The notes beneath the pieces were generated by a model. The model was not told the DNA's origin. It saw only the letters and a program-made list of their open reading frames with translations, and ran no database searches. A stretch of DNA of 11,042 nucleotides from Pseudomonadota bacterium (lineage in GTDB: Bacteria > Pseudomonadota > Alphaproteobacteria > Reyranellales > Reyranellaceae): NCBI GenBank assembly GCA_023436825.1, contig JAEZHS010000050.1, forward strand, positions 1-11,042, given 5' to 3'. A program made the position numbers and the translations under genes. Shown one piece after another: positions 5,334 through 11,042 of the stretch; the first letter of the stretch is position 1; each line of letters begins with the position of its first letter.

Positions 5334-7664
5334 CTATGAATTGAGTGCTGCCCACACCCGCTCGGGCGTGGCCGGCATGTTGATGTGCTTGCCGCCCAGC
5401 GCATCGGAGATCGCGTTCATCACCGACGGCAGCGAGCCTGCGCAGCCCGCCTCGCCGCAGCCTTTGGCGCCCAGCACGTTGGTCTTGGCCGGCACCGAGT
5501 GATAGCCCATGTCGAAGAATGGCGTATCGGATGCGCGCGGCAGCGCGTAATCGGTGAAGCTGCCGGTCAGGAACTGGCCGTCCTCATCGTAGACGCAATG
5601 CTCGAACAGGGCCTGGCCAATGCCCTGCACGACGCCGCCATGACTCTGGCCCTCGACCAGCAGGGGATTGATGACCGTGCCGAAGTCGCTGACCATGGTG
5701 TACTTCACGACCTCGACCCATCCGGTATCGGGATCGATCTCGACCTCGGCGACATGCGCACCGTTGGGGAAAGCCGACGGGGCGGCCTCATGGACGTGGC
5801 TGACATCGAGCGTCTCGGGCACGCCCGCGGGCAGCTTCATCCCGCTGCGCAGCCGCTCGGCCAGCTCCATGATGCCGATGCCACGGTCGGTGCCGACGAT
5901 GGTGAAGCGGCCGAGCTTGAACTCGATATCGACCGGCGACGCTTCGAGCGCCACGCCCGCGATCTGCTTGCCCTTGTCGATGACCTTGTCCGAGGCTTCG
6001 ACGATGGCGGCGCCGCTCGCCATGATCGACTTGGAGCCGCCAGTGCCGCCGCCCGCGATCAGGAGATCGCTGTCACCCTGGATCAGCTTGATCCTGTGGA
6101 ATGGCACGCCCAGTCTCTCGGTCAGCACCTGGGCGAAGGCCGACCAGTGGCCCTGGCCATAGTCCAGCGTGCCGGTGATGATCGAGACGTCGCCGTTGGG
6201 CTCGAAGCGGATGCCGCCCATCTCCTTCATCGGCGGCGCGGTGACCTCGAGATAGTCGCCGATGCCGAGCCCGCGCAGCTTGCCGCGCGCCTTGCTCTCG
6301 GCCTTGCGTGCGTCGAAGCCCGAGATGTCGGCGAACTTCAGCGCCTTGTCGAGAAGCGTCGTGAACTCGCCGCTGTCGTAGGTCGTGCCCGATGCCGTCT
6401 TGAAAGGCATCTCCTCGGGCTTGATGTGGTTGCGCCTGCGCATCTCGATGCGGTCGATGCTCATCTCGCGCGCCGCGGTATCGATCAGCCGCTCCATGAA
6501 GTAATTGGCCTCGGGCCGCCCGGCGCCGCGATAGGCGCCGACCGGCGAGGTGTTGGTGAAGGCGACCTTGGTCGCGACCTCGATCAGCGGCGTGCGGTAG
6601 ATGGCGGCGAGATTGCGCGTCACGCCCATCGAGCCCATCAGCGGACCGACATTGGCGAGATAGGCGCCGACGTTGGCGAAGCCCACCAGCCGCACCGCGA
6701 GGAACCTGCCGTCCTTGTCGAGCGCCAGCTCGGCGTCGAAGTCGTGGTCGCGGCCATGCTGGTCGCTCAGGAACGCGCCCGAGCGCTCGTCCGTCCACTT
6801 CACCGGCCGGCCGAGGATCTTGGAGGCATGGAACAAGCCGGCATACTCCGGATAGGGCGAGCCCTTCATGCCGAACGAGCCGCCGACATTGCCCGTGAGG
6901 ATGCGCATCTGCTCGGGCTTGATCTTGAGCAGGGCCGCCATCTGGTGCTTCAGGCCGAACGCGCCCTGGTTGCCGGCGCGCAGCGTGTAGCGATCGGTCT
7001 TGGCGTCGTAGTCGGCGATGGCCGAGCGCGGCTCCATGGCGCAGACGACGATGCGGTTGCTGACGAGGCGCAGGCGCGTGACGTGTGCGGCCTTGGCAAA
7101 GGCCTCGGCGACCTTGGCGCTGTCGCCGTAGAGATAGTCGACGCAGATGTTGCCGGGCGCATCGTCGAACACGACGGGCGCGCCGGGCCTGGTGGCCTCG
7201 CGCGCATCGGTGACGGCGGGGAGCTGGTCGATGTCGACCATGACCGCCTCGGCCGCATCCTTGGCCTGGGCGAGCGTTTCGGCGACGACGAAGGCCACCG
7301 GGTCGCCGACGAACCGCACCTTGTCGGTGGCGAGCGACGGACGCGTCGGAGTCTTCATCGGCGTGCCGTCGCGGTTGGGCACGGGGATCAGCGTCTTGAG
7401 CGGACCGTAGTCGGCGAGGTCCGCGCCCGTCCACACGCCCAGCACGCCCGGCATCCCCTTGGCTTCGGTCGTGTCGATGCCCTTGATGATCCCATGGGCC
7501 ATCTGGCTGCGGACCATGACGCAGTACGCCTGGTTGGGCAGGTTCGTGTCGTCGGTGTAGCGGCCCTCGCCGCGCAGCAGCGTGGGATCCTCCTGCCGCG
7601 GCACCGGCTGGCCGATGCCGAATTTCATCAAATTGAGGTCGTTCGCGGCCATAGGCGCGTTCAT
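5334..7664 (-). CDS. Xanthine dehydrogenase-family molybdopterin-binding (large) subunit, form II CoxL-like
   Basis: This cytosolic molybdenum hydroxylase catalytic subunit should oxidise a C-H bond of a heterocycle, aldehyde or similar substrate with water as oxygen donor. From ATG 7664 it has 776 residues, usual for the family. The N-terminus KFGIGQPVPRQEDPTLLRGEGRYTDD is the standard opening. Cofactor and active-site motifs follow in order: GGSFGMKG (261-268), AYRGAGRPE (377-385), DYGQGHW (Gln504), GGGTGGSKS (538-546) and GCGEAG, with the presumed catalytic Glu738. The loop reads AYRGAGR, as in form II CODH-like enzymes, not the AYxCSFR of true CO dehydrogenase, so CO oxidation is unlikely. 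The frame stays open upstream to GTG 7787, but family similarity begins near here; ATG 7652 or 7628 are alternatives, and no start has a strong Shine-Dalgarno. The FeS and FAD subunit genes that normally adjoin are absent on both sides. The true substrate is unknown. Confidence 0.92.
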   Translation of the reverse strand: MNAPMAANDLNLMKFGIGQPVPRQEDPTLLRGEGRYTDDTNLPNQAYCVMVRSQMAHGIIKGIDTTEAKGMPGVLGVWTGADLADYGPLKTLIPVPNRDGTPMKTPTRPSLATDKVRFVGDPVAFVVAETLAQAKDAAEAVMVDIDQLPAVTDAREATRPGAPVVFDDAPGNICVDYLYGDSAKVAEAFAKAAHVTRLRLVSNRIVVCAMEPRSAIADYDAKTDRYTLRAGNQGAFGLKHQMAALLKIKPEQMRILTGNVGGSFGMKGSPYPEYAGLFHASKILGRPVKWTDERSGAFLSDQHGRDHDFDAELALDKDGRFLAVRLVGFANVGAYLANVGPLMGSMGVTRNLAAIYRTPLIEVATKVAFTNTSPVGAYRGAGRPEANYFMERLIDTAAREMSIDRIEMRRRNHIKPEEMPFKTASGTTYDSGEFTTLLDKALKFADISGFDARKAESKARGKLRGLGIGDYLEVTAPPMKEMGGIRFEPNGDVSIITGTLDYGQGHWSAFAQVLTERLGVPFHRIKLIQGDSDLLIAGGGTGGSKSIMASGAAIVEASDKVIDKGKQIAGVALEASPVDIEFKLGRFTIVGTDRGIGIMELAERLRSGMKLPAGVPETLDVSHVHEAAPSAFPNGAHVAEVEIDPDTGWVEVVKYTMVSDFGTVINPLLVEGQSHGGVVQGIGQALFEHCVYDEDGQFLTGSFTDYALPRASDTPFFDMGYHSVPAKTNVLGAKGCGEAGCAGSLPSVMNAISDALGGKHINMPATPERVWAALNS

Positions 7665-7839
7665 GGGCGGTCCGTCGGAAAGAGGTTGGGAGGTAAGGTC
7701 CTCATCATATCGTATCGATCGGGCTTTGCCGCCAGTCCGCAATGCAGGTCTCGTATCGCGGTTTGCCCAGTCTCTCGGCGCTGGCACCCCGCAGGGACCG
7801 TGCCAACAATGCCCGCGAGAATGACCACACCGTCGTTAC

Positions 7840-7844
7840 GGAGG
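7840..7844 (+). promoter_or_regulatory. Ribosome binding site that selects GTG 7852 for the acyl-CoA dehydrogenase
   Basis: GGAGG is 7 nt before GTG 7852 but only 4 nt before the in-frame TTG at 7849. The spacing favours GTG 7852. The 187-bp gap between the two divergent genes (7665-7851) should hold promoters for both; I could not identify convincing hexamers. Confidence 0.7.
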
Positions 7845-7851
7845 TATTTTG

Positions 7852-9087
7852 GTGTCCGCCATTGCCTGGGAACTGCCGGAGGACGTGCGCGCCGTGCGCG
7901 ACGGCCTGCTCGATTTCGCGCGCAAGGAGATCCTGCCGCGCCACGAGGCCCATCGCGACCTGTTCGAGGATCCGCGACGGCTCTATCGCGACGATGGCCG
8001 TTTCTCGGACGCCCTGAAGGCGCTGATCGACGACGTGCGGCGCGTCTCGGCGAAGGCCGGCTACTACAACATGTGCGTGCCCGAATCGCTGGGCGGCGGC
8101 GGGCTGGGGCATCTTGCCTATTATGTCGGCTGGGAGGCGCTGTTCCGGCTGTGCGGCCCGCAGAACTGGCTGATGCTCTATGTCATCAGCCATTGGGCCT
8201 TCGGGCCGAGCCGGCTGCTCGAAAAGGTCACCGACGAAGCGCGCGAGCGCATGCTGGCGCCGATGATGGCGGGCGAGGCGTCGATGTGCTTCGGCCTGTC
8301 GGAGCCCGGCGCCGGTTCCGATGCGGCGGCGCTGGCAACGCGTGCCCGGCCCGACGGCAACGGCTGGCGTCTCACGGGCCGCAAGATCTGGACGTCCAAT
8401 GCGCCGGTCGCCGACTACTGCATCGTCTTCGCCGTGACCGATCCGGAGCGCGCCGCACAGCGGCGAGGTGGCATCAGCGCGTTTCTGGTGCCGACGGAGT
8501 CGCCAGGCTTCGAGGTCCAGCGCGTCATAAAACTGTTCGGCCACATCGGCGGCGATGAAGCCGAATTGCGTCTGGAGGATGTGCGCGTCGAACCCTGGCA
8601 GGTCGTGGGCGAGCTGCATCAGGGTTTTGCCGCCGCGCTCTACGGCGTGTCGCTGGGCCGCATCTACAACTCGGCGCGCGCCGTGGGCTACGGTCGCTGG
8701 GCGCTCGAGCTCGCCCTGGAATACGCCAAGACGCGCAAGGCCTTCGACCGGCCGATCGCCGACTACCAGGGCGTCACCTTTCCGCTGGCCGAGAGCGCCA
8801 CGGAATTGCATGGCGCGCATCTCATGGGACTGAACGCCGCGCTGCTGCTCGACCAGGGGGCGCCCGCCATCAAGGAGCTGTCGATGGCCAAGGCCTACTC
8901 GGTGCAGGTCGGCTATCGCGCCGTCGATCGCGCCATGCAGACCCACGGCGCCATGGGCTTCACCAACGAGGTCGGCCTGCACCACGCCTGGCACTCGCTG
9001 CGCATCGTCAATGTCGCCGACGGCACCAACGAGATCCTGAACCGCGGCATCGTGCAGCGCCTGCTCAAGGGCGATGTCGAGCTGTAG
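7852..9087 (+). CDS. Acyl-CoA dehydrogenase (FAD), with Asp at the usual catalytic Glu position
   Basis: This soluble flavoenzyme introduces a trans-2,3 double bond into acyl-CoA and passes electrons to ETF. The product from GTG 7852 has 411 residues, a normal length. The order is an N-terminal helical domain (about 5-140), the FAD-binding signature FGLSEPGAGSD (147-157) with WTSN (180-183) in the beta domain, and a C-terminal helical domain with TRKAFDRPIADYQ (294-306), QTHGAMGFTNE (363-373) and NVADGTNEILNRGI (387-400). Classical enzymes carry the catalytic base as Glu in a YEGT motif near this last segment; here Asp390 (ADGT) takes that place, as in ACAD10/11-like enzymes. It is the first gene of a rightward cluster, 21 bp before the hydantoinase B gene, and divergent from the molybdenum hydroxylase. 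The family is certain; chain length or ring specificity cannot be read. Confidence 0.93.
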   Translation: MSAIAWELPEDVRAVRDGLLDFARKEILPRHEAHRDLFEDPRRLYRDDGRFSDALKALIDDVRRVSAKAGYYNMCVPESLGGGGLGHLAYYVGWEALFRLCGPQNWLMLYVISHWAFGPSRLLEKVTDEARERMLAPMMAGEASMCFGLSEPGAGSDAAALATRARPDGNGWRLTGRKIWTSNAPVADYCIVFAVTDPERAAQRRGGISAFLVPTESPGFEVQRVIKLFGHIGGDEAELRLEDVRVEPWQVVGELHQGFAAALYGVSLGRIYNSARAVGYGRWALELALEYAKTRKAFDRPIADYQGVTFPLAESATELHGAHLMGLNAALLLDQGAPAIKELSMAKAYSVQVGYRAVDRAMQTHGAMGFTNEVGLHHAWHSLRIVNVADGTNEILNRGIVQRLLKGDVEL

Positions 9088-9108
9088 GCAGTGTGTTAGT
9101 CATAGGCC

Positions 9109-10806
9109 ATGTCGAACCTAGATCCCGTCACGCTGACCGTCATCCAGAACGGCCTGATCCAGGTCTGCAACGAGATGGACCTGGCGTTCGTGCGCTCGGC
9201 CTTCTCGCCGGTGATCTCCGAAGGCATGGACCGCTCGGATGGCATCTACGATGCGGCCGATGGTGCCCTGATCGCCCAGGGCGAGCTCGGGCTGCCGGTG
9301 TTCGTCGGCACCATGCAGTTCTCGACCCAGGCGGTGATCGAGCGCGTGAAGAGCCACTACGCCGGCAAGGTCGATGCGGGTGACGTGTTCATCGTCAACG
9401 ATCCCTATCTCGGCGGCACGCACCTGATGGACGTGCGGTTCGTGAAGCCGTTCTTCTACAAGGGCGAGCTGTTCGCCTGGCTGGCCAACACCGGCCACTG
9501 GCCCGATGTCGGCGGCATGGTGCCGGGCGGCTTCTCGGCCAGCGCCACGGAAGTCGAGCAGGAAGGCCTGCGCCTGCCGCCGGTAAAATTCTTCAAGAAG
9601 GGCGAGATGGACCAGGAGATCCTGTCCATCATCCTGAGCAACATCCGCATCGCCGACCAGCGCATCGGCGACATCAAGGCCCAGGCGGCGGCGCTCACGA
9701 CCGGCGAGCAGCGGCTGACGGCGCTGATCGACCGCTACGGCGCCGATGTCGTGCGCCAGGCGATCGCCGAGATGCGCCATCGCGCCGAGCGCCAGATGCG
9801 GGCGAAGATCGCCGGCATCCCCGATGGCGTCTACGAAGGCAGTTCGCAGGTCGACAGCGACGGCGTGGTCGACGAGCCCCTGGTGATCAGGATGAAGATC
9901 ACCAAGAAGGGCGAGGACCTCACCTTCGACATGACGGGCTCCAGCCCGCCCTGCCGCGGGCCGATGAACAGCGTCATCGCCACCACCAAGTCGGCGATCT
10001 ACCTGGCGGTGAAGCACATCTTCCCCGAGGTGCCGATCAACGCCGGTACCTTCGAACCGCTGAAGATCGTCGAGCCCGAGGGCACGTTCCTTTACGCCAG
10101 GTATCCGCGGCCGGTGTCGGGCTGCGCCGCCGAGGTGAGCCAGCGCATCGCCGAGGCGGTGTTTGCGGCGATGACCAAGGCGATCCCCGACCTGCTGTTT
10201 GCAGCACCCGCCGGCACCTCGGGCAATCTCGGCGTCGGCGGCTACGACCCCGAGCGCAACCGCAACTACATTATGTATCTGTTCACCGGCGGCGGTTACG
10301 GCGGCTTCCAGGGGGGCGACGGGCTGAGCAACGGCTGCTCGACTATCGGCATCTCGAAGATGCCGCCCGTGGAGGTGCTGGAGCAGTTCTACCCGGTGCT
10401 GTTCGAGGAGTTCTCGCTGCGCGAGGGGTCGGGCGGCGCCGGCGAGTTCCGTGGTGGCTTCGGCATCAACTACGCGATCCGCCTGCGTCGCGGCGAGGCG
10501 CGCGTCTCAATGGTCATGGACCATGGCCGCACCGGCCCGCAGGGCGTACTGGGGGGCCGCGACGGCGATACCAATACGGTGGAAGTGGTGCAGAACGGAC
10601 ACGCCTACCGTCCGCCGCATCTTTCGAAGGACCAGGACATCGAGATCGGCGTCGGCGACGTCGTGCGTGTCTCGACGCCAGGCGGGGGCGGCTTCGGCGA
10701 TCCGTCGCGGCGCGATCCCGATTCCATCGCTCGCGACATCGTGCGCGGCTACTATACGGAGGCCGAAGCCCGCGAGAAGTTCGGGCAAAGCGCGGGCGTG
10801 CAATGA
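9109..10806 (+). CDS. Hydantoinase B / oxoprolinase family protein (HyuB-like subunit)
   Basis: The product has 565 residues, typical for the beta-type subunits of N-methylhydantoinase, 5-oxoprolinase and acetone/acetophenone-carboxylase-like enzymes. These usually work with an ATP-binding HyuA subunit to hydrolyse cyclic amides or carboxylate ketones. Recognisable features are the N-terminal TLTVIQNGL and SPVISEGMDRSDGIYD, the conserved GDVFIVNDPYLGGTH (91-105), the segment TGGGYGGFQGGDGLSNG, REGSGGAGEFRGG and the C-terminal TPGGGGFGDP (523-532). The ATG at 9109 gives the normal N-terminus; its Shine-Dalgarno is weak, so translation may be coupled to the acyl-CoA dehydrogenase 21 bp upstream. 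Its stop overlaps the next start (ATGA). No HyuA gene is adjacent within the window, so either the partner is elsewhere or this protein acts alone. The actual reaction is unknown. Confidence 0.92.
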   Translation: MSNLDPVTLTVIQNGLIQVCNEMDLAFVRSAFSPVISEGMDRSDGIYDAADGALIAQGELGLPVFVGTMQFSTQAVIERVKSHYAGKVDAGDVFIVNDPYLGGTHLMDVRFVKPFFYKGELFAWLANTGHWPDVGGMVPGGFSASATEVEQEGLRLPPVKFFKKGEMDQEILSIILSNIRIADQRIGDIKAQAAALTTGEQRLTALIDRYGADVVRQAIAEMRHRAERQMRAKIAGIPDGVYEGSSQVDSDGVVDEPLVIRMKITKKGEDLTFDMTGSSPPCRGPMNSVIATTKSAIYLAVKHIFPEVPINAGTFEPLKIVEPEGTFLYARYPRPVSGCAAEVSQRIAEAVFAAMTKAIPDLLFAAPAGTSGNLGVGGYDPERNRNYIMYLFTGGGYGGFQGGDGLSNGCSTIGISKMPPVEVLEQFYPVLFEEFSLREGSGGAGEFRGGFGINYAIRLRRGEARVSMVMDHGRTGPQGVLGGRDGDTNTVEVVQNGHAYRPPHLSKDQDIEIGVGDVVRVSTPGGGGFGDPSRRDPDSIARDIVRGYYTEAEAREKFGQSAGVQ

Positions 10807-11042
10807 CTTTCGTCCGCAGATCCATCCTCACGTTGCCGGGGCTTGCCGTCGCGGGTACGTCCGTCGCGCAGACGGCCGCGTGGTTTCCCGTCGAGAGCGC
10901 CGACAAATCCTTCTTCGTCGATATGCCCGGCGCCCCCGTCTACAAGGTGGTCGACACCGTGTCGGCCGGGGGCACGCCGTTCGCCTACCATTCTTACAGC
11001 CTCGAATACCGGCGCCTGTCCTTCGTCGCGCAATCCGCGGAG
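10803..11042 (+). CDS. Exported hypothetical protein, 3' partial
   Basis: The frame starts at ATG 10803, overlapping the HyuB stop by four bases (ATGA), and is open to the end of the window (80 codons). The N-terminus MTFVRRSILTLPGLAVAGTSVAQTA is a convincing signal peptide: two Arg, a hydrophobic core and Ala-x-Ala-like cleavage near 22-26. The visible mature part includes WFPVESADKSFFVDMPGAP (28-45) and a run of Tyr-rich strands (AYHSYSLEYRRLSF). An opening with an aromatic/Pro, then F-x-V-x-MPG-x-P, is common in small exported proteins of alphaproteobacteria with unknown function. I do not recognise a named family. The overlap implies translational coupling in the dehydrogenase-HyuB operon. 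Confidence 0.7.
   Translation, partial: MTFVRRSILTLPGLAVAGTSVAQTAAWFPVESADKSFFVDMPGAPVYKVVDTVSAGGTPFAYHSYSLEYRRLSFVAQSAE

Noticed and set aside
5005..5339. Overlapping plus-strand frames of about 80-165 codons after the TTGACA element
   Set aside because: The starts are GTG, TTG or ATG without Shine-Dalgarno sequences, the translations are Arg/Ser-rich, and the repeated Met-Gln-Lys arises from the 9-bp DNA repeat. An RNA or non-coding role is more likely.
5334..7664. Annotation as a true aerobic CO dehydrogenase large subunit
   Set aside because: The active-site loop is AYRGAGR and not the AYxCSFR of form I enzymes, so the Cu-binding Cys is missing.
5385..8558. A 1057-codon open frame on the plus strand opposite the molybdenum hydroxylase gene
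   Set aside because: It is the antisense shadow of a gene with clear family motifs. High GC suppresses stop codons in this frame, the protein shows no domain and is low-complexity, and it runs into the acyl-CoA dehydrogenase gene in another frame.

Overview
The window is GC-rich DNA with dense, closely packed genes and many overlapping shadow frames. Base composition and gene content suit a free-living, metabolically versatile proteobacterium, most likely an alphaproteobacterium; this placement is inference, since no rRNA or other taxonomic marker is present. No mobile element, tRNA, rRNA or CRISPR array was seen.

Region by region: (1) A rightward cluster (2-2013) holds the 3' part of a thiolase/SCP2-type protein, a DUF35 zinc-ribbon/OB-fold protein and a small exported SH3-like protein, spaced 3 and 5 bp apart. 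(2) A convergent leftward cluster (4609-2003) encodes an exported NlpC/P60 peptidoglycan hydrolase, an MhpA-like FAD aromatic hydroxylase and a small four-helix DUF1772-like membrane protein. (3) About 720 bp without a convincing gene (4610-5333) holds paired palindromes, a candidate rightward promoter, two clusters of a 9-bp repeat and a strong hairpin terminator. (4) A leftward xanthine-dehydrogenase-family molybdenum hydroxylase large subunit (5334-7664) stands alone, without its FeS and FAD subunits. (5) Divergent from it, a rightward cluster (7852-11042) encodes an acyl-CoA dehydrogenase, a hydantoinase B/oxoprolinase-family subunit and the start of an exported protein.

Most of the enzymes (CoA-ester thiolase-like/DUF35 pair, flavin hydroxylase, molybdenum hydroxylase, acyl-CoA dehydrogenase, HyuB) fit peripheral catabolism of aromatic, heterocyclic, terpenoid or steroid-like carbon sources. 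No single known pathway is complete here and the substrate cannot be read from the sequence.

The points most worth a second look are: the thiolase-like protein has no nucleophilic cysteine and is paired with a DUF35 protein; the flavin hydroxylase appears to start at CTG, since every ATG/GTG start would remove its FAD-binding motif; two clusters of 9-bp A-tract repeats lie downstream of a good promoter-like sequence in the large gap; and both the molybdenum hydroxylase and HyuB lack their usual partner genes. I see no clear evidence of a wholly new defence or mobile system.
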